Source of the DNA: Azophilus sp965214305
GTDB lineage: Bacteria > Pseudomonadota > Gammaproteobacteria > Pseudomonadales > Azotimanducaceae
Direction of reading: 5' to 3'
DNA length: 64,000 nucleotides
Assembly (NCBI GenBank): GCA_965214305.1
Contig: OZ243949.1
Span: forward strand, 1,798,001 to 1,862,000
The notes beneath the pieces are model-generated. The model saw only the letters and a list, made by a program, of their open reading frames with translations, made no database searches and was not told the origin of the DNA. Position 1 is the stretch's first letter, and each line of letters begins with the position of its first letter. Both the position numbers and the translations under genes were made by a program. Of the stretch, positions 8,766-18,481 are shown one piece after another.

Positions 8766-9764
8766 GTGTCCTACTCGGTGGCATCGTTTTTCTCTGGAAT
8801 CGGGGGACTCGACCTTGGCCTGGAGCGGGCCGGGTTCACGATGCGTTTCCATTGCGAAATCAAGCCATTCTGTTGCGACATCCTGAGACAGCATTGGCCG
8901 CATGTGCCTGTTCACCACGACATAAGGAAGCTTGATGACACAGCAGTCCCTGAAACTGACGTTTGGGCGGCAGGCTTTCCGTGCCAAGACCTATCGCTGG
9001 CTAGAATGGGGCCGCGGTCTGGGCTTCGAGGGTGCCAGTCTGGACTCTTTCATGAGTTTGTGCGCCTCGTTCGAGGACGCAGCCCAAGAGCCTTTATCCT
9101 CGAAAACGTGCATGGGCTTCTCTCTAGCCACGGAGGACGAGACTTCGCAATCATACTCAAGACGCTGGACGAACTCGGGTATGGTGTCGCATGGCGTGTG
9201 CTTAACAGCAAAGACTTCGGAGTCCCCCAGCAACGCCGCCGCGTCTACATTATTGCCATGCATCGAAGCTGGGGAAGTCCCGGAGAAGTACTTTTTGAGT
9301 CCGAATGCGGCGATTGGAATCCTAAGAAGAGTCGACAATATGGGCAGAAATCTCCCTCCCTCTTTCAGACAATCATTGGAGATACTCGCCAAGGCCCCCT
9401 CGTAAAGAGCATTGCTCACTGTATATACGCCGAGTCCGCGCGTCATACCGGCACTGACTGGTCGCGCAACTATGTGTGGTATCCCGATGGTCGTGTGCGC
9501 CGGTTCACGCCGGTTGAGGTTGAGCGAGCACAAGGCTTTCCCGACAACTGGACATTGCCTGTGGAAATTGACGAGCGGCAAGCAAAGCGAATCGACAGTC
9601 TCCGCTATCACGCGGTTGGCAATGCGGTGACGCCCCCGGTCGCCGAGTGGGTCGGAAAGCGGCTGGCAAGGGTCATGGAAGCTCAGGACTTACAGCTCTC
9701 GCAGAGCGGGGACGGACGGCAAGGGTTGCGACTTGCGGCCAATGGCGGGAGAGACGAACTATGA
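8766..9764 (+). CDS. DNA (cytosine-5-)-methyltransferase
   Basis: 332 residues, GTG start with AAGGGTGA ribosome site 5-6 bases upstream. All main C5-methyltransferase motifs are present in order: I FFSGIGGLDLGL, IV GFPCQDLS with the catalytic Cys, VI ENVHGL, VIII QQRRRVY, then a short target-recognition region, and X GNAVTPPVAEW. It methylates cytosine at C5 in a specific but unknown target. Probably the modification half of a type II system with the divergent gene 7825-8466. Base composition here is visibly less GC-rich than in the flanking core genes, suggesting transfer. It lies 74 bases from the 3' end of tmRNA. Confidence 0.95.
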   Translation: MSYSVASFFSGIGGLDLGLERAGFTMRFHCEIKPFCCDILRQHWPHVPVHHDIRKLDDTAVPETDVWAAGFPCQDLSLARMGPRSGLRGCQSGLFHEFVRLVRGRSPRAFILENVHGLLSSHGGRDFAIILKTLDELGYGVAWRVLNSKDFGVPQQRRRVYIIAMHRSWGSPGEVLFESECGDWNPKKSRQYGQKSPSLFQTIIGDTRQGPLVKSIAHCIYAESARHTGTDWSRNYVWYPDGRVRRFTPVEVERAQGFPDNWTLPVEIDERQAKRIDSLRYHAVGNAVTPPVAEWVGKRLARVMEAQDLQLSQSGDGRQGLRLAANGGRDEL

Positions 9765-9837
9765 AAGCATCGTCTTTAGGCCGTTGAAGATGCGAGGCGA
9801 CCGCGCTGGTCAGCACAGCATTCGGATCAACGCGCAA

Positions 9838-10192
9838 TGGTGGAGGCGGCGGGAGTCGAACCCGCGTCCGCTGGTGCGCCACAATCGGCTCTACATGCTT
9901 AGCATCCGTCTATTGATTTAACCTTGAACGACCCGGCGGTCAGGGTGTTCTTGGCGAGCCCGATTGAGTTTAACGCCTTGGCCCCGGGCGAGGCCGCCGC
10001 GCGATCCTGCTGCTTTGCCGTCAAAGTCTCCCCGCAGGAAAGGGATCATTGACGTTAGCGGGGTTTAGGCCGCTAGTGCGTAGTTTTCGTCGTTGGCAAC
10101 TATTACAGTTGCAGCGATTGATTAACGAGAGTCACTACCCTCTCGGCATGCACCTTTTGCTTTGCTACCCGCGTCGAAGCCATGTCGCCCCC
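9838..10192 (-). ncRNA. ssrA: Transfer-messenger RNA (tmRNA, ssrA)
   Basis: 355 bases read on the minus strand. The 5' end GGGGGCGACATGG (from 10192) pairs with the 3' end CGCCTCCACCA (to 9838), giving a 7-bp acceptor stem; the T-loop segment GGGTTCGACTCCC is present. The tag reading frame at 10097-10065 encodes ANDENYALAA then TAA, a standard tmRNA tag. It rescues stalled ribosomes with SmpB. The 500-base stretch between the methyltransferase and the next gene is therefore mostly this RNA. The 3' end faces the restriction region, as expected where an island has used ssrA as integration site. A TATTAT hexamer at 10217-10212 is a possible -10 box. Confidence 0.97.
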
Positions 10193-10263
10193 ATACGCGT
10201 GAAGCGGCGCGATAATAACATGATCGAATGCGCCATGTGGATCGGATGTTAACGATAAACCGC

Positions 10264-11580
10264 ATGAAAATCGGTAAGACAATCCTGCTGCTCGCACTGG
10301 TCGCGGCCACACCGGCTCTGGGTGGCCGTCTTGATGTGCATGCCTACATCGACAAGGCACTCAGCCTCATCGAGCACAGCGAGCACAGCCTAGCCAGGGC
10401 CTATCTCGACCCGGCCGTCATTTCCCATCGGCTTTCCCCGGCCCGGCGCTCCGCGGCCTATTACCTGCGTGGCCATAGCTTCCAAGCCCAGGGCCTCTTC
10501 GTTTCCGCGGCGAGAGATTACGCCAACGCCCTTGAGTTCAACCCGGAAAACGCCGCCGCACTCCATGCCATGGGTACCCTCCATCATTTCGAGTGGGGCC
10601 TGGAGAAAGACCCGGTGCTTGCCTTGCAATTGTTTCTCGGCGCGGCGCGGCGGGGGCACTCCGGCTCCCAGCTTTTCGTCGGCAATGCCTATCTCAACGG
10701 CGAGGGAACCGCCAAAGATTTGCGGCTTGCCCGCGAGTGGCTCGAAAAGGCCGCACAAGCCGGGGTGCCCCCCGCCATGACGCTGCTTGCCTCAAGTTAC
10801 CGTCCGGTACACACCGAGGTACCGGAACCGGCGCGGGCCCGGCACTGGTACGAACAGGCGGCCGATGCCGGCGATGCCGATGCGCTCGTGGCGCTGGGGT
10901 TCATGATCAGAAACCGGGAACTCGATGATGAGCCGGCCAGCGCTTCCATCACCTATTTCCAACGCGCCGCCGACCAAGGCTCCGGCAAGGCCATGGCCAT
11001 CCTGGCCCACGCATACATGATGGGGCGCGAACTGCCCGCGAACTTCGACCTGGCCCGCGCTTGGTACCGAAAAGCCGCCGAATTTGATGTGGCGGGCAGT
11101 TTCGCGGGCTTGGGTTATATCCATGAGGCCGGCTTGGGCGTACCGGTGAGTTTGGCAACGGCGGAATCCTGGTATGCGCGGGGGGCCGATGCCGGGCATA
11201 CGGAACCGCTCTTGCGGTTACTGTATCTACTGGCCGAACAGGGTCGTCGCGATGAGGCGGCACAATGGGCGCGGCGCGCCTCGGAATCCGGCAACGCCGC
11301 CGCGCTCAATGGCTACGCCCGGATGCTCGCCACCTCCCCCTTTGCCGATATTCGAGATGGCGAAACGGCCTTGCGTCATGCGCGCCGCGCCGTCGAACTG
11401 GACCGCCAAGCGGCCTATCTGGACACCTTGGCCGCCGCCTTGGCGGAGATGAACCGATTTGAGGACGCCATTGGCGTACAGCGTGAAGCGATTGCGGCGG
11501 CACGGGAAAATCTGGCCTTGACGGAGGGTTTCTCGGTGCGGCTATCCGCCTACGAGCAGGCCAAACCCTGGCGGGAGTAG
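10264..11580 (+). CDS. Exported Sel1-like/TPR repeat protein
   Basis: 438 residues from the ATG at 10264, chosen because it begins with a signal peptide (MKIGKTILLLALVAATPALG); an in-frame start at 10228 would only add a non-hydrophobic leader. A TPR pair (about residues 25-115) precedes Sel1-like repeats such as GNAYLNGEGTAKDLRLAREW, WYEQAADAGDADALVALG, AHAYMMGRELPANFDLARAW and GYIHEAGLGVP, then another TPR-like pair near the end. Such proteins are periplasmic scaffolds for complexes; no partner can be inferred from the neighbours. Confidence 0.85.
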   Translation: MKIGKTILLLALVAATPALGGRLDVHAYIDKALSLIEHSEHSLARAYLDPAVISHRLSPARRSAAYYLRGHSFQAQGLFVSAARDYANALEFNPENAAALHAMGTLHHFEWGLEKDPVLALQLFLGAARRGHSGSQLFVGNAYLNGEGTAKDLRLAREWLEKAAQAGVPPAMTLLASSYRPVHTEVPEPARARHWYEQAADAGDADALVALGFMIRNRELDDEPASASITYFQRAADQGSGKAMAILAHAYMMGRELPANFDLARAWYRKAAEFDVAGSFAGLGYIHEAGLGVPVSLATAESWYARGADAGHTEPLLRLLYLLAEQGRRDEAAQWARRASESGNAAALNGYARMLATSPFADIRDGETALRHARRAVELDRQAAYLDTLAAALAEMNRFEDAIGVQREAIAAARENLALTEGFSVRLSAYEQAKPWRE

Positions 11581-11625
11581 GTACTTTCTGGTAAAAACCC
11601 GCCCCGCTTGGCATCGCCAATGGGC

Positions 11626-11708
11626 GATGGTTCTGTTTCAATTTCCGCCGTTGCGGCACCCGCCCCGCGCTGGGCCGAGATTAATGAAGAGTTGCCAAAT
11701 TGAGCCAC
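11626..11708. repeat. 82-bp repeat with GTGGCTC-type ends, copy 1
   Basis: In the gap between the Sel1 gene and the small gene at 11790. The segments TTCTGTTTCAATTTCCGC, then a variable middle, then AATGAAGAGTTGCCAAATTG and AGCCAC match the reverse complement of 24744-24825. The right end is the inverse of the left end of that copy. No reading frame. Probably a small non-autonomous mobile element. Confidence 0.7.
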
Positions 11709-11789
11709 TTCCCGCCGATGGGTCGTCTTGCCATTTCGCTACCGCACGGGTTTGGGCGTTGTTCAATGGTTACAGGCTAAGGTGGCGCC

Positions 11790-12017
11790 TTGAGCCTTGA
11801 ACGCAAACGTACCGAAACCGTCTATGGGGTCGTTCGCGCACTGGCCGAGGGCGGGCAGGTGGCGTTTCGTCCGGGGGACGTCTGCTCAATGCTGCGCGAG
11901 CGCAATCAGCCCATGGGCACTTGGGAAGTTCGGGGCGAGTTCCATATTCTGGAGGAACAGGCGTTGATAGAACTGAATCCGGAAACCGGCGATTGGCAAC
12001 TTGTGGGCGAGCCATGA
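11790..12017 (+). CDS. Small conserved-looking protein upstream of xseB, winged-helix-like
   Basis: 75 residues. TTG start with AAGGTGG ribosome site; no ATG or GTG fits. The sequence (TVYGVVRALAEGGQVAFRPG, then SMLRERNQPMGTWEVRGEFH, then IELNPETGDWQLV) has the helix-helix-strand pattern of a winged helix, with the second half resembling a DNA-recognition helix and wing. This is a pattern judgement, not a family match. Its stop overlaps the xseB start (ATGA), so the two are translationally coupled. Confidence 0.65.
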   Translation: MSLERKRTETVYGVVRALAEGGQVAFRPGDVCSMLRERNQPMGTWEVRGEFHILEEQALIELNPETGDWQLVGEP

Positions 12018-12256
12018 GCGAAACAAATCAACCCGAGATCGATTTCGAGGCGGCCCTCAAGGAGCTTGAGGAACTCGTCAAACGCATGGAATCCGGCGAG
12101 CTCAGCCTCGAAGACTCCCTGGTTGCCTTCGAGCGCGGTGTTAAGCTCAGCCGACAATGCCAAGCGGCGCTGAAGAACGCGGAACTCAGGGTGCGCACAC
12201 TCACAGCAAGCGGCGGCTTTGAAGATTTGGACGCCGAGCCAGCCGATGACATCTGA
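12014..12256 (+). CDS. xseB: Exodeoxyribonuclease VII small subunit
   Basis: 80 residues from the ATG at 12014, overlapping the previous stop by 4 bases. The core IDFEAALKELEELVKRMESG and LSLEDSLVAFERGVKLSRQC is the XseB family helical hairpin. With XseA it forms exonuclease VII, which degrades single-stranded DNA from both ends. xseB followed by ispA is a common gammaproteobacterial order; dxs, often next, is not here. Confidence 0.95.
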   Translation: MSETNQPEIDFEAALKELEELVKRMESGELSLEDSLVAFERGVKLSRQCQAALKNAELRVRTLTASGGFEDLDAEPADDI

Positions 12257-12440
12257 ACAGGCGCAACGGGTAGCGATGGGGTTGACGCCATGCAGCCCCG
12301 TCAAATACACCACCAGCCGTTAACCGGATAGGACTAGCCATGGCCCAAGATACCCTCTTTCTCGCGCATCGCCGGCCCGCCCCGGGGCGGACCGGATTTG
12401 CGTCGAAAAAGCCGCACGCGCCAGCAGCGGGCCGCCCGGC

Positions 12441-13316
12441 ATGAGCCCCGAACTGCAAGGGTACAGGGCGAGCGTTGAAGAAGCGCTGCGTCGCCACCTA
12501 CCCGCCACATCCCCAATTGCTCAAACCCTGGCCGATGCCATGCGCCACGCCGTGCTCGGCGGTGGTAAGCGCCTGCGTCCATTGTTCGTTTGCGCTGCCT
12601 GCACCGGTTTTGGGGGGCGGCTTGAGGATGCCTTGGCACCGGGGTGCGCGGTGGAATTCATCCATGCCTATTCATTGATACACGACGATCTGCCCGCCAT
12701 GGACGACGATGAATTGCGGCACGGGCTGCCGAGTTGTCACATCGCCTTTGGTGAGGCAACCGCCATTCTGGCCGGCGATGCCTTGCAGGCGCTGGCGTTT
12801 GCAACCTTGGCGCAGGCACCGGGGGCTGGTCCCGAAACCCGGGTAGCGGCCATCCAGGCGCTCAGCAGCGCCAGCGGTTGGGCCGGCATGGTTGGCGGGC
12901 AGTCTTTCGACATCGCCTCCGAGGGAAAGCAACTCAACCTCGACGAACTCAAACAACTGCATTCGGCCAAATCCGGTGCGCTGATTCGCGCATCAGTGGA
13001 ACTCGGCGCCCTGTTCGCCGGGGCCGACAAAAATAGCTTGGCGCTGGCGCGCGACTTTGCCGAACACATCGGCCTTGCGTTTCAAATCATTGATGATGTT
13101 CTGGATGTCACCCAGTCCACAGAGGCGCTCGGCAAACCCGCCGGCTCCGACGAGCGGGCCAACAAAAGCACATTCCCGGCCCTTATGGGCATAGACGCGG
13201 CGCGCGATCAAGCGCAATGCCTATTGCGGGATGGGTTGCATCGCCTCGCGAGCGCGGGCCTTCAGGGCAGCCCGCTCGCCGAACTCGGAAAATTAGCGGT
13301 TGAGCGGGAAAACTAG
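12441..13316 (+). CDS. ispA: Farnesyl diphosphate synthase
   Basis: 291 residues, class II polyprenyl synthetase. First Asp-rich motif DDLPAMDDDELRHG (about residue 82) and second motif DDVLD (about 220), with GGKRLRP near 45. It condenses IPP and DMAPP to farnesyl diphosphate for quinone and undecaprenyl synthesis. It is 184 bases downstream of xseB; I see nothing coding in that gap. The downstream gene is convergent. Confidence 0.95.
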   Translation: MSPELQGYRASVEEALRRHLPATSPIAQTLADAMRHAVLGGGKRLRPLFVCAACTGFGGRLEDALAPGCAVEFIHAYSLIHDDLPAMDDDELRHGLPSCHIAFGEATAILAGDALQALAFATLAQAPGAGPETRVAAIQALSSASGWAGMVGGQSFDIASEGKQLNLDELKQLHSAKSGALIRASVELGALFAGADKNSLALARDFAEHIGLAFQIIDDVLDVTQSTEALGKPAGSDERANKSTFPALMGIDAARDQAQCLLRDGLHRLASAGLQGSPLAELGKLAVEREN

Positions 13317-13317
13317 G

Positions 13318-13361
13318 CCCGGCACCGAAAGGGAAACGCCAGAGCGCCACGCGCTGCCGGG
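13318..13361. terminator. Inverted repeat between convergent genes, possible terminator
   Basis: CCCGGCA at 13318-13324 and TGCCGGG at 13355-13361 can pair across a 30-base loop, in the 45-base gap between the convergent ispA and PQQ dehydrogenase genes. There is no T-run on either side, so intrinsic termination is doubtful. Confidence 0.25.
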
Positions 13362-15596
13362 TTAGGAGCCGGCGCCGACCTCCTCAACCTGGGCCCGGGT
13401 ACAGGCCGTACCCAACAGTTCGGGATATTGCTCGCGATACTCGCTCTGACAAAAAGCGATGGATTGCCGGGCCGTCTCGACCACGAAGGCTTGCAAGGCC
13501 GCCGAATCCTCCGCGCTGAGCAAATGGTCGAAGCGCGGCATGCCTTTCTCAATGTAGGCACCCTCAAGCACAATGCCGTCCCACACCTGATGGGTTGCCG
13601 CGGTGGCGTAGCGCAGGTCGGCAAGCGCACCGCTGGCCGTGGCACCGGGGCCGTGGCAAACCGAGCAATTCTGGTGGAACAGTGCCTCGCCGGTGGCCAC
13701 TTGCCGCGGCGTCGTCTCAATGTCCGGCGGTTCGGGAATTTCCAGATAGGTAACCGCCAGTTCCGGCAGGGCCAGATCGGCACCGAGCTTGAACGCCAGC
13801 AGGCGGCCCTCGCTGAGCACGTTGTCGCGGTGCCGGCCCACCCCGGAAGCCAGGGCATAGGCACCGCCCCAACCGGCGACGACCGCGATGTATTGCTCGC
13901 CGTCAACAGCATAGGAAATCGGCGCCGCGATAATGCCGGTATCGACAGGAAATTCCCAAAGCTGCTCGCCGGTATCGGCCGCATAGGCGGCAAAACGACC
14001 GTCGGCGAGCCCCTGAAACACCAAATCGCCACCGGTTGAAAGCAAGCCACCGTTCCAAGACATGGCGTGTTGAACGCGCCACACCTCTCGTTGCGCAACC
14101 GGATCCCAAGCCGCGAGATGGCCCCTCACGTCGCCGGCGGCAGCGATCAGGGTGTCCGGGTCTTTGGCGGGAATCGTCTGGGTGAAATCGATACCCGTGT
14201 TCCATTCACCCGGCCGCACGCGGAAGGCGTTGTCTTGCGCGAACAGGAAAGGTATTTCCAGCGCGGGTATGTAAACCAGCCCGGTGCCGGGGTGGTAGGT
14301 CATCGGGTGCCAGTTGTGTCCGCCATAGGGCGAGGGACGGACGAGCCGCGCATCTTCCGCGTAGTGGGCATCCGGGTTTTCCACCGGGCGGCCGGTTTCT
14401 CGATCAATATGGGTGGCCCAGGTAACCGGCACATAGGCCTCAGCCGAGATGAACTCGCCATTGGTGCGGTCGAGCACATAAAAGAAGCCGTTCTTGGGTG
14501 CCTGCATAATGACCTTGCGGGTTACACCGGAAATTTCGATATCGGCCAGAATCATGTGTTGGACGGCGGTGTAATCCCAGGTATCACCCGGCGTCGTCTG
14601 ATAGAACCAGGCCATGCTGCCGTCGTCGGGATCGATGGCAACAATGGAGGAAAGGAACAGGTTATCGCCACCGCCGGGGCTGCGGATATAGCGATTCCAG
14701 GGGGAGCCGTTGCCGACGCCGATGTAGAGTAGGTTCAGTTCCGGGTCATAGGCCATGGAGTCCCAAACGGTGCCGCCGCCGCCAACCTCCCACCATTTGC
14801 TGCCGCGCCAAGTGGTGGCGGCAAGTTCCATCGCCGGCGATTCAGCGGTTTGGGCGGGGTCGCCGGGCACGGTATAGAAACGCCAGGCCTGGGTGCCGGT
14901 TTCGGTGTCATAGGCGGTAATGTAGCCGCGCACCCCATATTCGGCGCCGCCGTTGCCGATGATGACCCTGTCCTTGACGATGCGCGGTGCGCCGGTGATC
15001 GTATAGGGTAATTCCGTATCGGTGGTTTGCACTTCCCAGGCGAGCTTGCCGGTGGCCGCCTCAAGCGCAATCAGGCGACCATCAAGCACACCGCTGTATA
15101 CCCGGCCCTTCCACACCGCCACGCCGCGATTGACCACATCGCAACAGGCAAACTTGCCGTGCGCCCTCGGCACTTGCGGGTCGTAAGACCAAAGCAGTTC
15201 GCCCGTCCTGGCGTCATGCGCCCAGACCACCGACCAGGTGCCGGTGGAATACATCACGCCGTCAACGACGATGGGGGTTGCCTCCAAACCGCGCACCGTG
15301 CCGGTATCCCAATACCAGGCGAGCCCGAGTTCGTTGACGGTTTCCTTGTTGATGGCGTCGAGCGGGCTAAACCGTTGCTCGTCGTAGGTGCGCCCCGTGC
15401 TCATCCAATTGCCCGGTTCGGCATCGGCATTGACGATACGCTCGCCGGTTACCGCTGCCGCCACCGCCATGTCGTTGGCCACCGAGCCCGCGGCCAACGG
15501 CACCGTCCCGACCTCGGGCGGTGCTTCCGACTGCTGCGGCGAACAGGCCGCCAACAGGCAGACGGCAACGTAAAAGGGCGCCAGGCGATAAGACAT
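13362..15596 (-). CDS. PQQ-dependent alcohol dehydrogenase with C-terminal cytochrome c, lipoprotein
   Basis: 744 residues from the ATG at 15596, which has GGGAGG 6 bases upstream and gives a lipoprotein signal (VCLLAAC then SPQQ). The eight-bladed propeller region contains the adjacent Cys-Cys of quinoprotein alcohol dehydrogenases (KFACCDVV), the Ca-site region GNGSPWNRYIRSPGG, and the catalytic Asp in DTWDYTAVQ. The residue two after that Asp is Thr, not the extra Asp of lanthanide XoxF-type enzymes, so a Ca-dependent type is more likely. A cytochrome c domain with CSVCH follows at about 655. It would oxidise an alcohol in the periplasm and pass electrons to its own haem. Substrate unknown. 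Confidence 0.92.
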   Translation of the reverse strand: MSYRLAPFYVAVCLLAACSPQQSEAPPEVGTVPLAAGSVANDMAVAAAVTGERIVNADAEPGNWMSTGRTYDEQRFSPLDAINKETVNELGLAWYWDTGTVRGLEATPIVVDGVMYSTGTWSVVWAHDARTGELLWSYDPQVPRAHGKFACCDVVNRGVAVWKGRVYSGVLDGRLIALEAATGKLAWEVQTTDTELPYTITGAPRIVKDRVIIGNGGAEYGVRGYITAYDTETGTQAWRFYTVPGDPAQTAESPAMELAATTWRGSKWWEVGGGGTVWDSMAYDPELNLLYIGVGNGSPWNRYIRSPGGGDNLFLSSIVAIDPDDGSMAWFYQTTPGDTWDYTAVQHMILADIEISGVTRKVIMQAPKNGFFYVLDRTNGEFISAEAYVPVTWATHIDRETGRPVENPDAHYAEDARLVRPSPYGGHNWHPMTYHPGTGLVYIPALEIPFLFAQDNAFRVRPGEWNTGIDFTQTIPAKDPDTLIAAAGDVRGHLAAWDPVAQREVWRVQHAMSWNGGLLSTGGDLVFQGLADGRFAAYAADTGEQLWEFPVDTGIIAAPISYAVDGEQYIAVVAGWGGAYALASGVGRHRDNVLSEGRLLAFKLGADLALPELAVTYLEIPEPPDIETTPRQVATGEALFHQNCSVCHGPGATASGALADLRYATAATHQVWDGIVLEGAYIEKGMPRFDHLLSAEDSAALQAFVVETARQSIAFCQSEYREQYPELLGTACTRAQVEEVGAGS

Positions 15597-15748
15597 TTGA
15601 TCCCTCCCGGAAAGCATAATCCCGAGTGTACAGCGACTTGGTGCCTTGCAGGAACTCTTTAGCGGCAGCCAATCACCGGGTCGGGTGGGGGAGTTACATA
15701 CTCAAGTTGACGCCACAAGACGCCATACAAAATAGGCAACACCCACTG

Positions 15749-18220
15749 TCAGAGCGTATAGCGATAACGCAGCATCAGGGTGCGGCCGAGTTGTGTGCCG
15801 ATGCCCTGGTCGAGGTTATTCGGCGACGAGGTATCGGCGGCAATTCGCCCCGGAATCGACTGCCCGGATATCCCGTAATACTCATCGGTAAGGTTGCGTC
15901 CTATCAGGCTGAACTCATGCTGCTCGTCGGCCGAGTAAAGGCTGACCGCAGCATCCAGCAGCCAGAAACTGTCCTGGGTATAGGGATTGAGCGTATCGGT
16001 CAGCGGGTAATCGTCGCTGTATCGGGCATCGGCCGAAAGGCTCAGACGCCAGTTGGACGCTATGCCGAGGTCATAGGTTGTGCCTATGTAGCCCGTCAGT
16101 TCCGCGTTGTTTCGGAAAGCTTCGCCCTTGAGGTTTTCCTGGTTCGCCGTAACGAAGTCTTTCGAGTACTCCGTCTGGGTTATGGCCAGCGCACCGCGCA
16201 GGCTAAGCCCCTCAATATTTGTTTGCCACAGCATGTCGAACTCGACACCGGTGGTCTCCAAGGCCGAGGCGTTGAACGTGCTGAACTGGATGATGGTTGA
16301 ATCGAACAGCTGGATCTGCAAGTTGGAGTACTCATAGAAGAAGGCGGTGCCGTTCAGGCGCATGCTGCCGTCGAGGAGGTCGCTCTTAAAGCCAATTTCT
16401 CCGCCCTCCGCTTCCTCTGATTCATAGATTAGGAAACTGAAGTCACCGCCGTTGTTCGCTGGGTTGAGGGAGGCCGTCGGCAGGGCACTGTTATCGACGC
16501 CGCCGGACTTGAAGCCTTGCTTATAGGCACCGAAGACGGTAACGGTGTCGGTTAGGTCGTAGCTGAGCGCAACCTCGGGTGAGAAGTTGTCGTCATCGAA
16601 CTCTAAACCATCAATCAACTCCGGTGCCCGAAGAAATGGGGGAACAAATGGGGCAGCCGTATGAATATACGGAATCTCGATCCTACCGTCCTTCTGCTCA
16701 TCGGTATAGCGGGCACCGACGGTAAGCTCGGTTCGTTCATTGATATCCCAGGTAGCAGCCAGGAAGAACGAATACACCTCCGTGTCCAGAAAGTGATGCT
16801 TGTTGTAGTCGTACTCATTGCCGGTTACAGGATCAGCCCCGATGTAGGGGGAGGAGACGTCGCCGCCGGCCAAACCATAAGCCGCTCTTAAATTAACCCC
16901 AATCAGGCGGGAATAATTATCCAAGGCGTCTGTTGGCAGCAGCGCGATGTTGGCTGCATACTGGTAGGCATCGAATTCCTGCTCAATATCCTGATAGAAA
17001 AAGCCGGCTTGAAAATTCAGAGGGCCATCGAATTGGCTCGCTAGCTGAAATTCTTGAGTCAGACTCTTGTATATGTTGTTGTGCAGACCACCAAAAACGG
17101 TGGCGCCACCGCTGTAGTCGTCCAATTCCCAATGATCCAGGTCCGCCCAACCGGTGATCGAGGTCAGTGACAGGTTATCCAAGGCCCAATCAACTTGGAG
17201 GGAGACGAGGCTGGTTTCCTGCTCAAGGCGTGCCCGGCCATCGTCAAAGCCTTCCGGTAAACCAGCGCGCAGACCGGGGTTGAGATACAGACGAGGGTTG
17301 TTGCCATTGAGCTTGCAATCATCAACGGCTTGGAATTGCCGAACCCGAAAAGGGGGTCCGGCGGTGGGGATGCCCGTGGGCTGCGACTTTCCATCGGGGC
17401 AAAGCTGTTCGCTCCACATGATGCCGCCGCTGTTTTCGTAGTCTGAATAGTTGTACTTCAGCCTGGCGCTCAGGTTGTCCGCCGGGTCCCAAACAAGGGT
17501 GGCCCGCGCGTTGAAGGATTCGTCGCCAAACCATTCATCCGCGCCGTTGGTCGCGGCGAGCGGATTGTTATCGAAAGCGTAATTCTCGACGAGTTCGTCA
17601 TTATCGATATAGCCGATGGCCAGACGCGCGCCCAGGCTGTCGGAGAGCGGCCCCGAGAGGACTATTTCGGTGGCGATGCCGTCGTGTTCCGTTTCAGCGC
17701 CAGCGGATACTTGGAACTCGAACTCGCTGCCCGGATCGTTCGTGGTGACGGAGATAACACCGGCCGTGGCGCTCTTGCCGAAGTATAGGGATTGCGGGCC
17801 CTTGAGGATTTCAATTTGGCCCATGTCCAGGTAGGAATTGAAGATAAAGCGACCACGGTTAACGATCACGCCATCCAAATTGAGCGCGACGGATTGGTCA
17901 AAGGCGGCTGATATGGAGCTTGAACCGATGCCGCGCAGCCGCATATTGGCACCGTTGCCGGAACCTCCTTGGGCAACCAGCATGTTGGGCACCATCTTGG
18001 CCATATCAACGAGGTTGGTGATGTTGTAGCGGTCGATATCGTCTTCGGTCAAGGCGGCGATCGTGACGGGCACATCCTGCAGCGTCTCTTGCTGCTGCCG
18101 TGCCGTGACGAGAATCTCCTCAATCACATCGGCGAAGGCGGGCGTTGCTATCAGCGATGCCATTACAAGAAAGCAGGGCAAAGCCTTGGTCAGGAATTGG
18201 TTTCCAAGCTGTTGTTTCAC
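15749..18220 (-). CDS. TonB-dependent outer-membrane receptor
   Basis: 823 residues from a GTG at 18220, chosen because AAAGGAG lies 7 bases upstream and because a signal peptide follows (FLTKALPCFLVMASLIATPAFA). The frame is open further upstream to 18364, but that part looks untranslated. A plug domain starts at EEILVTARQQQETLQDVPVT and contains NMRLRGIGSSS; the rest is a 22-strand barrel with many short beta stretches and ends in LGRTLMLRYRYTL. It imports a siderophore or other scarce ligand across the outer membrane. It lies 150 bases upstream of the PQQ dehydrogenase gene on the same strand, so the ligand could be linked to that enzyme (inference). Confidence 0.92.
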   Translation of the reverse strand: MKQQLGNQFLTKALPCFLVMASLIATPAFADVIEEILVTARQQQETLQDVPVTIAALTEDDIDRYNITNLVDMAKMVPNMLVAQGGSGNGANMRLRGIGSSSISAAFDQSVALNLDGVIVNRGRFIFNSYLDMGQIEILKGPQSLYFGKSATAGVISVTTNDPGSEFEFQVSAGAETEHDGIATEIVLSGPLSDSLGARLAIGYIDNDELVENYAFDNNPLAATNGADEWFGDESFNARATLVWDPADNLSARLKYNYSDYENSGGIMWSEQLCPDGKSQPTGIPTAGPPFRVRQFQAVDDCKLNGNNPRLYLNPGLRAGLPEGFDDGRARLEQETSLVSLQVDWALDNLSLTSITGWADLDHWELDDYSGGATVFGGLHNNIYKSLTQEFQLASQFDGPLNFQAGFFYQDIEQEFDAYQYAANIALLPTDALDNYSRLIGVNLRAAYGLAGGDVSSPYIGADPVTGNEYDYNKHHFLDTEVYSFFLAATWDINERTELTVGARYTDEQKDGRIEIPYIHTAAPFVPPFLRAPELIDGLEFDDDNFSPEVALSYDLTDTVTVFGAYKQGFKSGGVDNSALPTASLNPANNGGDFSFLIYESEEAEGGEIGFKSDLLDGSMRLNGTAFFYEYSNLQIQLFDSTIIQFSTFNASALETTGVEFDMLWQTNIEGLSLRGALAITQTEYSKDFVTANQENLKGEAFRNNAELTGYIGTTYDLGIASNWRLSLSADARYSDDYPLTDTLNPYTQDSFWLLDAAVSLYSADEQHEFSLIGRNLTDEYYGISGQSIPGRIAADTSSPNNLDQGIGTQLGRTLMLRYRYTL

Positions 18221-18481
18221 ATTTCTCTCCTTTGGGACGCCGCGGCGCATGGCGCGGGGCAAGTGAAAAATTGTATAAACCTCACCGGTAATGTCAATTA
18301 AAACCGGAGACCGCGACGGTTTTTTGCCGGGGCGGGACTTGTTACTTGAGCCGTCCTGCACCACTGGGCCATGTCAGCCCGCCCACGAACTTGCGTCGCC
18401 AGCGCCCGATGCGGACCAAGCGCGGCGATGATGCGTGAGCTCCGCAACTTGCCCGGGCGTCTTTGCCCGCGACGCGGGTGC

